Shown here in pieces: positions 1 to 7,332 of a DNA stretch of 10,979 nt. This DNA is from an uncultured Caryophanales bacterium. GTDB taxonomy: Bacteria > Bacillota_I > Bacilli_A > RF39 > UBA660. Each line of letters starts with the position of its first letter. The first letter of the stretch is position 1. The DNA is taken from positions 1 through 10,979 of the forward strand of contig CAMYXG010000034.1 in assembly GCA_947303225.1 (NCBI GenBank). The letters run 5' to 3'. A program made the translations under genes and the position numbers. The notes beneath the pieces were generated by a model, which had not been told where the DNA came from, searched no databases, and saw only the letters and a list, made by a program, of their open reading frames with translations.

Positions 1-734
1 GAATATCCTCCATCAATGTCTCTTGCGACCACTTTTGCTTTTACTAATGTTTTACTCGTGATATCAATATAGTCTTTCAATGGTTTTTCTATTAGAATTT
101 TTTCTTTATTATTTGCATTTAGTGTACCTGAGTTATATACTTCTCGGTAATTTGGATCTTCTCCTGTTTTAACAGATAAAGAGAAACTATATCCATCTAA
201 TGGAGTGATATTACTTCCTTTTTTACCACCTTCTATTGATATGAGAAGGTAAGCTGTCGTTACATCTTGAATGTTTCCAGAAGCATCTTTTGTTCCTTTA
301 AATTCAATTTTAATGGTTGGATTTACATCTGGTGTATCATCTTTTACTTCATCATCTCCACAATATAAGTAGGCTGTATAGGAATAATCTGTCTTAGATA
401 TTTTATCTACTTTTACATAAGACTTTTCCATACAGTCTTCTCCTGATGAGTTTTTCAAATCTTCTTTTAAAAAGTTGGTTGTTTTTAATTCACTAACGGC
501 TATTTTTCTGGTTTCACCAATGGCTTTTGGCATTTTATTTGTATTAGATTGTAGGTAATTACGAGCAGCCATTTCCATTGTTTTTTCTTGACTTTCTTTT
601 TGAGATGTTCTAGATTTATTAATTACTCTAGTTACCGCAACAATTGCCATAGTAGAAAGAACTCCCAATATGACAATTGTAGTTAGTAATTCTACCATAG
701 TAAATCCTTTATTCTTTATTATATTTAATCTCAC
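1..734 (-). CDS. Prepilin-type N-terminal methylation protein with Ig-like C-terminal region, partial (runs off left edge)
   Basis: This is a type IV pilin or pseudopilin-like surface protein. I translated 244 codons and the frame is still open at base 1. The short leader ends in K-G (residues 9-10), followed by FTMVELL with the conserved Glu at mature position +5. This is the prepilin peptidase cleavage and N-methylation motif. A hydrophobic helix spans about residues 14-35, with charged, helical sequence to about residue 60. A globular part carries two cysteines, C101 and C125, that could form a disulfide. From about residue 136 the sequence is beta-rich (PTIKIEF and similar strands) and looks like an Ig-like fold, which suggests a surface adhesin-like extension. 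The start is GTG at 734-732 with AGGTGA four bases upstream. Another in-frame GTG at 740-738 directly follows two stop codons and has no ribosome site. I cannot tell a structural pilin from a pseudopilin; no assembly ATPase or prepilin peptidase is visible here. Confidence 0.85.
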   Translation of the reverse strand, partial: MRLNIIKNKGFTMVELLTTIVILGVLSTMAIVAVTRVINKSRTSQKESQEKTMEMAARNYLQSNTNKMPKAIGETRKIAVSELKTTNFLKEDLKNSSGEDCMEKSYVKVDKISKTDYSYTAYLYCGDDEVKDDTPDVNPTIKIEFKGTKDASGNIQDVTTAYLLISIEGGKKGSNITPLDGYSFSLSVKTGEDPNYREVYNSGTLNANNKEKILIEKPLKDYIDITSKTLVKAKVVARDIDGGY

Positions 735-756
735 ACTATCACCTACTATACCATAT

Positions 757-786
757 ATTATAATGTATTTTTGTTCTTTTAGGCAA
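757..786 (-). promoter_or_regulatory. Probable sigma-A promoter for the prepilin-like gene
   Basis: Reading the minus strand, a -35 box TTGCCT (786-781) and a perfect -10 box TATAAT (762-757) are separated by 18 bases. Transcription would start near 750, giving a leader of about 15 bases that holds the AGGTGA ribosome site. No convincing terminator separates it from the transporter gene upstream: the only hairpin there is all A-T and lacks a T-run. Some read-through from the long operon is therefore possible. Confidence 0.55.
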
Positions 787-806
787 TGTTTTAATCTAAA
801 ATAATT

Positions 807-1679
807 CTATTTTATTCTTATTGGGTTGACATGAATAACTGTTAAATAGATTTCAGGAATTTCTTTTTCTATTTCTCTTTCTAATTTGTTGGCTATATCA
901 TGGCTTTCAAATGTTGTTAGAGATCCATCTACAAAAATTGTAAAAGATATCTGATAACGATATCCTACCGGAGTAGAATTAAAATGATTTACTCTCTTTA
1001 CTTCTTCATGTTTATTGATTAATTGATATACTTTTTCTTTCGTTTCTTGATTCATTGATTTATCCATTAATACATCATAACTTTTTTTAAATAGTTCTAT
1101 TGCGGTTATTGCAATCCAAATTGATATTAGAATACCTACAATAATATCAATGATTCGATAACCAAATAAGCCTAGAATAGCTGATATTAATGTTAAACTT
1201 GTTATAAAGCAATCATTTCTATGATCTTTACTATTAGCTTCTATTAAAATATTATTGTCTTTTTTATAAAGCTCTTTCGTATATAAATAAAGAATAAATT
1301 TTATAGTAATTGTAATTATTGATACAACTAGTAAATATATAGAAAATTGTATTTCCTTTTGATACAGGTATGTTTCAAGTGCATTTTTTATAACAGAAAT
1401 AGAAGTCAATAGCATTGCAATACTAATTAAAAAAGAATAAATATATTCAGCCTTTCCATGGCCTAAATTATGATCGTCATCTGCTGCTTTTGAACTGATT
1501 CTATTTCCTATATAAGTCATAATGGAAGAAAAAACATCTCCAAAACTGTTAAAAGCATCTGCAATCATTGATTGACTATTACTTATTATTCCTATTATTC
1601 CTTTTATTACTAATAGAAATAAATTACAGATGATACCTATCATACTAGCTCTATTGGTATTCTTATATCTATTTTCCAT
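807..1679 (-). CDS. Cation diffusion facilitator (CDF) family transporter, probably manganese/iron-type
   Basis: This is a 290-residue proton-coupled exporter of divalent metal ions in the cytoplasmic membrane. About six hydrophobic segments fill residues 12-197. A soluble C-terminal domain (about 205-290) contains SHDIANKLE and ends in VIHVNP, typical of the ferredoxin-like dimerisation domain of CDF proteins. Aligned by eye with FieF and ZnT proteins, the transport site would be N44 and D48 in TM2 (ADAFNSFGD) and D152 and D156 in TM5 (KDHRND). Zinc-selective members have His at the first position of one or both pairs. An all Asn/Asp site is typical of MntE-like manganese exporters, so Mn(II) or Fe(II) is the best guess, by inference. 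The ATG has AAGGAG six bases upstream, inside the end of the preceding frame, and starts one base after that frame's stop. It is the last gene of the dnaE operon. Confidence 0.9.
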   Translation of the reverse strand: MENRYKNTNRASMIGIICNLFLLVIKGIIGIISNSQSMIADAFNSFGDVFSSIMTYIGNRISSKAADDDHNLGHGKAEYIYSFLISIAMLLTSISVIKNALETYLYQKEIQFSIYLLVVSIITITIKFILYLYTKELYKKDNNILIEANSKDHRNDCFITSLTLISAILGLFGYRIIDIIVGILISIWIAITAIELFKKSYDVLMDKSMNQETKEKVYQLINKHEEVKRVNHFNSTPVGYRYQISFTIFVDGSLTTFESHDIANKLEREIEKEIPEIYLTVIHVNPIRIK

Positions 1680-1680
1680 T

Positions 1681-2037
1681 TTATTTCTCCTTATACTTAT
1701 CTATCTGATCTATTAATTGATTTAGTAAATGATAATTTTGATAAATTGATTTTTGCTCTATTTGATAGGATGATAATTCTTCCCATGATAACTCTGGATG
1801 AGATAATTTATACTTTTCTATACTTCTATTGTAGGAAGTATTGGTACAAGTTCTTATGATAATGATATCTCCTCTCAAAAGAGAAATTTCTTTTATATTC
1901 TGAAAACAATTACTTTCTATGATTAAGAATTTATTATCTTTTTGAAAACAATCTATTGTATCTTGATATAGTATATCAAACTGAGTATTTTGTGTTGGTA
2001 TTTTGTGATATTTCTTTTGTAAATATCTGTAAAGTTT
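1681..2037 (-). pseudogene. In-frame C-terminal remnant of the GNAT/P-loop kinase gene, beyond a premature stop
   Basis: After the TAA at 2040-2038 the reading frame of the upstream gene continues for 118 sense codons to a TAA at 1683-1681. The translation reads as the second half of a P-loop kinase. A hydrophobic Walker-B-like strand (KFLIIES, about residues 252-258 of the joined protein) precedes a strand-plus-arginine segment (DIIIIRTCTNTSYNRSIEKYK), like the RT..xxxR region of small nucleotide or metabolite kinases. The last 65 codons could be called alone from a TTG at 1878-1876, but no ribosome site precedes that TTG. The piece is far too short for a kinase and its sequence is continuous with the frame before it. 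I therefore read it as one broken gene rather than a separate small gene. The ribosome site of the CDF transporter lies in its last codons. Confidence 0.75.
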
Positions 2038-2685
2038 TTAAATATTTTCATCTATTCTCTTATTAGTTTCTAATTCATTCAAATCTATTACTATATAGTT
2101 TGAATCATTTTGATATTTTTCTGTCGCAGTTGTTTTACCACTACCATTTAATCCGGCTATATTTAATATCGAGTCATCACTTAGATGCTTTATATAAGGA
2201 TCTTTATCAATATCTTCTTTTATATATAATTCTTCTTTTCGAAAATATTCTTTTAAAAAATCTCCTTTGTAGCATTGGTATTCATATACTTCTATAGGCT
2301 CTTCTACTTTTGTATTCATACGTTGAAATCCTAGCTTTTTTATTAATTTCCTACTGCTTTTATCTTGTTTTATCGTGAATGTTAAAATAGAAGATATTTT
2401 TACTTCTAAAAACATAAACTTTAATACTTCTAGTATTGCTTCATAGGCATATTCTTTTTCATAATATGGAGTATCAAGAAACCAGAAAATAGTTTGAATA
2501 GTTTCTTTTTTATCATAATTTTTTTGAATAGATATTTGTCCAACTACTTCATGAGTATCTTTCAATTCTATTGTCCAGACAAATTCATTAGGAGACTTTT
2601 CAGAATATAACTCTTTATATTTCCCATATTTTGTTTTTATAGAATGTAAATATAACCTTTTTGTCTCTATTAATCTACCATTCAT
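2038..2685 (-). CDS. GNAT N-acetyltransferase domain fused to the start of a P-loop kinase, truncated by an in-frame stop
   Basis: The reading frame encodes 215 residues. Residues 1-136 resemble RimJ/RimL-type GNAT acetyltransferases: RLIETKRLYL, a VWTIELKDTHEVVGQISI beta hairpin, FWFLDTPYY, then a helix and the DKSSRKLIKKLGF motif. The acetyl-CoA loop that normally reads like GKGYATEA is EKEYAYEA here, with its glycines gone, and the region after the first strand is about 25 residues shorter than usual. The acetyltransferase may therefore be inactive. A linker (about 137-172) leads to ILNIAGLNGSGKTT, a Walker A loop with K184. The kinase stops only 31 residues after that lysine, and the missing part follows in the same frame at 2037-1681. 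Joined, the gene would have 334 codons plus stop. The ATG overlaps the stop of the prenyl synthase gene (TAATG) and has AGGA upstream. Substrates are unknown. The gene is probably a recent pseudogene or carries a sequencing error. Confidence 0.75.
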   Translation of the reverse strand: MNGRLIETKRLYLHSIKTKYGKYKELYSEKSPNEFVWTIELKDTHEVVGQISIQKNYDKKETIQTIFWFLDTPYYEKEYAYEAILEVLKFMFLEVKISSILTFTIKQDKSSRKLIKKLGFQRMNTKVEEPIEVYEYQCYKGDFLKEYFRKEELYIKEDIDKDPYIKHLSDDSILNIAGLNGSGKTTATEKYQNDSNYIVIDLNELETNKRIDENI

Positions 2686-3758
2686 TATTTATTCCTAGTT
2701 CTTAAAAATTCTACAAATCCTTTTAGTAGTTCTTTTTTTTCAAAGTCCATCCATGGAATGTTTTCTAGTATTTCAAGACCATTATCATATCTTTTGTTCA
2801 TTTCATCCAATGCTAATTGATTTGCGTTACTTTGTTCTAGAAGTTCTTGTACTTTTTGAATAATTTCTTCTGTTAAAGTTTCTGTTCCATAATACTTTAA
2901 AAACTCATCTTTATATGGAGTTTTTAAGATATTAGAATATAAAATCGTTTGTTTGCATTCTCTAATATCAGATCCTAATACTTTTCCTGTTTCATTTGAA
3001 AAGATTCCTAAAATATCATCTTGTATTTGAAATGCTATTCCTACTTCTTCACCAAATTTTTCCATTTCTTTTATTTTTTCAGGAGATGTTCCTGCTAAAA
3101 GCATTCCACAAATAATAGGACCAATGATTGTATAATATGCTGTTTTATAACGATATATATCAATGATGCTTTGGTCTAGAAGCTCTTGAGATAGTTTTTT
3201 TTCTTTACTTTCCATTGGTAGTATTACATCTAATAGTTCTCCTTTTATTGTTTTTAGTACAATATCATTAAAGTAACTTAATACTTTTCCTAAATTTGGA
3301 TTATCTTGATAAGAGTCTGAAATCATTTTATTAGCTGCAAACAAACCATAATCTCCCATACATAGTGCTACTGAATTACCAATATCCATGGCTATTTCTT
3401 TGGACAAAAATTGTTGATATTCTTCATAATTATGAAACTGAATAGTCTTTTTATTTCTTCTTATTTGATCTTTGTCAATAATATCATCATGAACTAATAT
3501 TGCTGTTTGAAATATTTCATAGGCTAAAGCTAATTCATCACTATACTCAATATTACTCTTTTCTAGGGAATAGCCTAAGTTAACCAAAGTTCCTCTTACT
3601 AATTTTCCATCTGAGTTTAATTCTTTTAAATATGTTAAGTTTTTTTTAATCCAAGGATTTGTTTCTATGATAAATTTTTCATTATAGTCTCCTAGCTTTT
3701 TATCTAATTTTTCTTTTGTTTGTTTATAAAAGCTAGTAAATTCTTCTATTCTATTCAT
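2685..3758 (-). CDS. Polyprenyl diphosphate synthase (trans-isoprenyl diphosphate synthase family)
   Basis: This 357-residue cytosolic enzyme condenses isopentenyl diphosphate with an allylic diphosphate to build linear prenyl diphosphates. The visible motifs are GKLVRG (51-56, isopentenyl diphosphate binding), the first aspartate-rich motif HDDIID (90-95) followed by R100-R101, KT at 205-206, and the second aspartate-rich region QIQDDILGIF (244-253) followed by GSDIRECKQT (262-271). The second motif is DDILG instead of DDxxD, the variant I recall from archaeal, eukaryotic and some lactic-acid-bacterial geranylgeranyl synthases. The residues four and five places before the first motif are I87 and A86, not aromatic, which argues against a strict farnesyl synthase. 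Product length is uncertain. The ATG follows GAGGAG and overlaps the lspA stop by 8 bases, so translation is probably coupled. The product may feed undecaprenyl or quinone synthesis. Confidence 0.9.
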   Translation of the reverse strand: MNRIEEFTSFYKQTKEKLDKKLGDYNEKFIIETNPWIKKNLTYLKELNSDGKLVRGTLVNLGYSLEKSNIEYSDELALAYEIFQTAILVHDDIIDKDQIRRNKKTIQFHNYEEYQQFLSKEIAMDIGNSVALCMGDYGLFAANKMISDSYQDNPNLGKVLSYFNDIVLKTIKGELLDVILPMESKEKKLSQELLDQSIIDIYRYKTAYYTIIGPIICGMLLAGTSPEKIKEMEKFGEEVGIAFQIQDDILGIFSNETGKVLGSDIRECKQTILYSNILKTPYKDEFLKYYGTETLTEEIIQKVQELLEQSNANQLALDEMNKRYDNGLEILENIPWMDFEKKELLKGFVEFLRTRNK

Positions 3759-4236
3759 TGCTTTCTCCTCTCTTTTCTTCTTTTTTTTGATATAACATTT
3801 CTATTAATAATAATGCGGCTCCAATTGTAATTCCCATATCTGCTAAATTAAAAATAGGAAACTGGTAAGAAAAAATTTGAATGGATATATAATCGATAAC
3901 TGCATGATGAACGATTCGATCTATTAGATTTCCATAAACTCCCCCAATTATCATTCCAAAAGAGCTTATAGATAAATTTGTTAATGTTTTTTCTTTTTTT
4001 ATCATATACTTAATTATACATAAGAAGATAACACTGATAATTATTAATAGGATTGTATTGTCTTTTAAAATAGAAAAAGCTGCTCCTGTATTTTTTACAT
4101 AAAAAAGAGAAATAAAATTCGGAATTATTTTGATTTGCTCTGATAAATTCATTTTCTTTTGAATTATTATTTTTATTATTTGATCTAATAAAAATAGATA
4201 TACTGCAATAATGTCCACTTTCTTTTCATTCTTCAT
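3751..4236 (-). CDS. lspA: Lipoprotein signal peptidase (signal peptidase II)
   Basis: LspA is a polytopic aspartic protease of the cytoplasmic membrane. It cleaves the signal peptide from diacylglyceryl-modified prolipoproteins just before the lipidated cysteine. At 161 residues it has normal length. Family blocks are all present: DQIIK (18-22), VKNTGAAFSIL (47-57), GGVYGNLIDR (98-107), VIDYIS (113-118) and FNLADMGITIG (129-139). The catalytic pair should be D115 and D133, by comparison with D124 and D143 of Pseudomonas LspA. About four membrane segments are visible at 8-25, 61-79, 90-106 and 131-149. The ATG follows AAGGAG inside the end of dnaE and overlaps that gene by 11 bases; its own end overlaps the prenyl synthase start by 8. 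The position between dnaE and an isoprenoid gene is unusual, since lspA often sits beside rluD. Confidence 0.96.
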   Translation of the reverse strand: MKNEKKVDIIAVYLFLLDQIIKIIIQKKMNLSEQIKIIPNFISLFYVKNTGAAFSILKDNTILLIIISVIFLCIIKYMIKKEKTLTNLSISSFGMIIGGVYGNLIDRIVHHAVIDYISIQIFSYQFPIFNLADMGITIGAALLLIEMLYQKKEEKRGESNE

Positions 4237-7180
4237 TGTTTTCTCCTTGTATTTTTCTAATCCTATCTACTATAATTTGAATTTCATTTAATCTTTTTTC
4301 TACTTTTCCTCTAATTTTTAAAATATCTCCCTTTTCTATATTTTGATATTTTTCAAATGTTTTTGGAAATAGAATGAATTCTTTAGATGTTGTTTCATCA
4401 CTACCTGTCATAAAAGCCATTTTATCTCCTTTTTTCGTATTAATTACTTTTAGTTTTTCTACTAATACTAAGGTATCTATTGTTTTATCAAAATAATCTT
4501 CTATTTTGTTTAATAGAATTCCATATGGATTTTCTTTTTTATACATTGTGGTTGGATGATGAGATAGGTAAAAGCCAAATACTTCTTTTTCTTTTTCTAG
4601 TAAGAAGCTTTTTGAAAATTCTTTTTTCTCTTCAATTTCTGGTTTCATAACAAGAGATGGATCGATATCTTTTGTTAATTCTGCATAATTAAATAAACTA
4701 TCTAAGTTTTCGATTAAAGTTGCTCTGTTATAATGAAATTCTTCAAAAACATTTGCATATATTAATGTTTCTAATGTTTTTTTTCCAATTCCAGCAATAT
4801 ATAATCTACTCATACAATCAAATATATCTGTAAATGGACCATCTTCTTTTGCTTGTTTTATTTGTTCTGATACTACTACTCCTATTCCTTTAATATTAGA
4901 AATGGGATAGACTATTCTATCTTCTAGAACAATATATTTGGATTCACTATGATTGATGGTTGGTTTTTCTACTTTGATATTGTTTGCTTTTGCTTCCATA
5001 ATATACTCATTTGTTTTTGCTTCACTTCCGATTACATTTGATAATAAGTTTGCAAAGAAAATCGTTTTATAGTGACATTTTAAATATGCCATTTTATAGG
5101 CAATCATGGAATATACAACTGAATGAGATTTGTTAAAACCATATCCCGCAAAATTTAAAATTAGTTCAAATAATTTTTTTGATTGTTCATAGGTATGATT
5201 TCTTTCCATACTTTTTTTGATAAATTTTTCTTCTTCTGATTTTAATAAATCTATTTTCTTTTTACTCATTGCTCTTCTTAAAATATCTGCTTCTCCTAAT
5301 GTATAGCCTGCATAAAGATTTGCTACTTGCATGATTTGCTCTTGATAAATTAAAAAGCCATAAGTATTCTTTGTGATTTCTATTAAAGAATCATCTAAAT
5401 AAGTAATTTTTTCTTCTCCATGTTTTCTTTTAATATAGGATTCTATATTTAAAGCTGCTCCTGGTCGAAATAAGGCAATTGCTGCAAAGATATCTTCGAA
5501 TGTATTTGGTTTTAGTTTCCTTAAGAAATTTCTCATACCAGATGATTCAAATTGAAAAATTCCACAGGTATTTGCAGTTTCAAATAATTGTAATGTTTCT
5601 TGATCTTCTAATGGTATTTTCGTAAATTCAAGTTCTTCTTGTTTTATTATTTTAATATCATCTAGAATATTAGCAATTAATGTTAAATTTTTTAAAGCTA
5701 AAAAGTCCATCTTTAACAAACCTAGTTCTTCTAGATATTCCATAGAATAGCTTGTTAAATACATATTGTCTCCTCTAGTTAAAGGTACTACTTCATCTAA
5801 ATCGATTCTACTCATAATGATTCCTGCTGCATGAGAGGATGTATGTCTTGGAAATCCTTCTAATTTTACAGCAATTTGAAACATATTTTGAAGAATCGTA
5901 TCACTCTCGATTCTTACTTTGAAAGCTTGATTTTTGTGATAAATATCTATTAATTTATCTTTTGACATCGATGGAATAAATTTACAAAGAGAGTCTACTT
6001 TATAAAGAGGAATATTTAATACTCTTGATACATCTCTAATTACTTGTTTAGCAGCCATTGTACCGAATGTTACAATTCCACTTACTCTTTTTTCTCCATA
6101 TTTTTTTCTTACATAATCAATCACAATGTCTCTTTTATCATCTGGAAAATCCGTATCTATATCTGGCATTGTTTTTCTTTCTGGATTTAAGAATCTTTCA
6201 AATATTAAATCATATTTTATTGGATCAATATCAGTAATTCCTAAGGAATATGCAACTAATGAACCTGCGGCACTTCCTCTTCCAGGTCCCACTAGAATAT
6301 GATTTTTTTTCGCATATTTAATAAAATCATATACTACTAAAAAATAATTTGGAAATCCCATTTCATTAATAATCTTTAATTCATATAATAATCTTTCTTG
6401 ATAATTATTAGGAACATTTCCATTCATTCTTTTCTTTAACCCTGCTCTACATAAATTGAATAAATACTCTTTTGGATTATCACATTCATAAATTGGTAAT
6501 AAATTCTCTGATGGAGGAAATTTTATTATACATTGATTCGCAATCATTTCCGTATTATCAATTCCTCTTAAACTACTAAAATTAGTTATGTTAGTAATAT
6601 TTAATTCATGATTATTGATATCATAATCTATTTGATCTAGGATAGTTTTTCCATCTCTAATTCGATATAAATATGGTAAGATATCTTTTTCTTCTGATGT
6701 TTTATAAAGATTTTCTCGATAAAAAACAACGTTATTGGAAAGTATTATGGCATTTTTTTCTTCTTCTTTTGAGGTATATCCGATATATCTATCAATAAAT
6801 ATTTCTCCTAGTGATTCCCAATGACTTATATATGAAAATGGAAGAATACATATGACATTTTTATTAAACTTTTTAATATCATTAATTTCAATGGTTCTTT
6901 CGTTTTGGATTGTGGATAATTTCATTAAACTTTGATAACCAATATAATCTTTTGCATATAAAACAATTGAATAGTCTTCTAAAAATAATTGCAGTCCTAT
7001 GATAGGCTTTATCTGATTTTTCTCACATTTTTTAATAAACTCCATTGTACCATACATATTGGTATCTGTAAGAGCTATTTGTTTTAAATCATTTTCTTTT
7101 GCATAATGAATAATATCATCAACTCTTAAAAGACTAGATAATAGTGTATAATTGCTTTTGTTCATTAATGGAATATACAT
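4226..7180 (-). CDS. dnaE: DNA polymerase III alpha subunit, DnaE type
   Basis: This is the catalytic subunit of a C-family replicative DNA polymerase; the DnaE of low-GC Gram-positives extends RNA primers. The order is PHP domain (1-220), palm/fingers, helix-hairpin-helix (about 793-815) and OB-fold (about 900-975). GPGRGSAAGS (298-307) and PDIDTDF (339-345) are intact. The metal-binding aspartates should be D342, D344 and D492 (KMDFLALKNLT). The PHP domain has lost its histidines: NKSNYTLL stands where active domains have HxHSxYSLL, and TDT (38-40) where they have TDH, so no PHP proofreading is expected. With 984 residues it is shorter than E. coli or Bacillus DnaE (about 1,100-1,160), ends after the OB-fold and lacks the long tau-binding tail of Gram-negative enzymes. 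The ATG has AAGGAGG (7194-7188) seven bases upstream. A weak -10-like box (TATGAT or TAAAAT, 7211-7201) lies just above, without a good -35. It stops at TGA inside lspA and is the first gene of its operon. Confidence 0.96.
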   Translation of the reverse strand: MYIPLMNKSNYTLLSSLLRVDDIIHYAKENDLKQIALTDTNMYGTMEFIKKCEKNQIKPIIGLQLFLEDYSIVLYAKDYIGYQSLMKLSTIQNERTIEINDIKKFNKNVICILPFSYISHWESLGEIFIDRYIGYTSKEEEKNAIILSNNVVFYRENLYKTSEEKDILPYLYRIRDGKTILDQIDYDINNHELNITNITNFSSLRGIDNTEMIANQCIIKFPPSENLLPIYECDNPKEYLFNLCRAGLKKRMNGNVPNNYQERLLYELKIINEMGFPNYFLVVYDFIKYAKKNHILVGPGRGSAAGSLVAYSLGITDIDPIKYDLIFERFLNPERKTMPDIDTDFPDDKRDIVIDYVRKKYGEKRVSGIVTFGTMAAKQVIRDVSRVLNIPLYKVDSLCKFIPSMSKDKLIDIYHKNQAFKVRIESDTILQNMFQIAVKLEGFPRHTSSHAAGIIMSRIDLDEVVPLTRGDNMYLTSYSMEYLEELGLLKMDFLALKNLTLIANILDDIKIIKQEELEFTKIPLEDQETLQLFETANTCGIFQFESSGMRNFLRKLKPNTFEDIFAAIALFRPGAALNIESYIKRKHGEEKITYLDDSLIEITKNTYGFLIYQEQIMQVANLYAGYTLGEADILRRAMSKKKIDLLKSEEEKFIKKSMERNHTYEQSKKLFELILNFAGYGFNKSHSVVYSMIAYKMAYLKCHYKTIFFANLLSNVIGSEAKTNEYIMEAKANNIKVEKPTINHSESKYIVLEDRIVYPISNIKGIGVVVSEQIKQAKEDGPFTDIFDCMSRLYIAGIGKKTLETLIYANVFEEFHYNRATLIENLDSLFNYAELTKDIDPSLVMKPEIEEKKEFSKSFLLEKEKEVFGFYLSHHPTTMYKKENPYGILLNKIEDYFDKTIDTLVLVEKLKVINTKKGDKMAFMTGSDETTSKEFILFPKTFEKYQNIEKGDILKIRGKVEKRLNEIQIIVDRIRKIQGENNEE

Positions 7181-7266
7181 ACGGATACCTCCTTAGGAAT
7201 ATTTTATCATATTATTTTGTTTTTATCTTTTTAATCCTAAAATATCCTTCATTTTTGCTATTTTGT

Positions 7267-7295
7267 TTGACTTTCTAGGCCTTTTATGGTAAAGT
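7267..7295 (+). promoter_or_regulatory. Sigma-A promoter of rpmB
   Basis: A near-consensus -35 box TTGACT (7267-7272) and the -10 box TAAAGT (7290-7295) are 17 bases apart. The -10 box is preceded by TGG, an extended -10 element. Transcription should start near 7302, leaving a leader of about 30 bases with the AAAGGAGGG ribosome site at 7319-7327. It diverges from dnaE, and the two starts are 152 bases apart. I see no structured leader or riboswitch between them. Confidence 0.75.
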
Positions 7296-7332
7296 TATTA
7301 AGCAGATGTAATATGACCAAAGGAGGGATAAT

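Noticed and set aside
740..806. A-T hairpin downstream of the CDF gene as a terminator
   Set aside because: The seven-base stem is entirely A-T and no T-run follows it on the minus strand.
1681..1878. Independent small gene of 65 residues starting at TTG
   Set aside because: No ribosome site precedes the TTG, and the frame is open upstream to the TAA at 2038 with kinase-like sequence. It reads better as the tail of the broken gene.
2030..2050. Programmed frameshifting at the T/A-rich run around the internal stop (contains TTTAAAA)
   Set aside because: The sequence after the stop is coherent in the same frame as before it, so a shift would leave the correct frame. The heptamer is also not in the phase needed.
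2100..2297. A 65-codon open frame on the plus strand inside the GNAT/kinase gene
   Set aside because: It is antisense to a recognisable coding sequence, has no ribosome site and has hydrophobic low-complexity content typical of an AT-rich shadow frame.
4226..4228. TGA read as tryptophan (Mycoplasma code)
   Set aside because: The dnaE TGA falls where the family ends, just inside lspA, and read-through would only add out-of-frame lspA sequence. All other genes are full length with TGA as a stop.
7181..7332. Riboswitch or structured leader between dnaE and rpmB
   Set aside because: I find no stable inverted repeats or recognisable aptamer motif; the stretch holds only promoters and ribosome sites.
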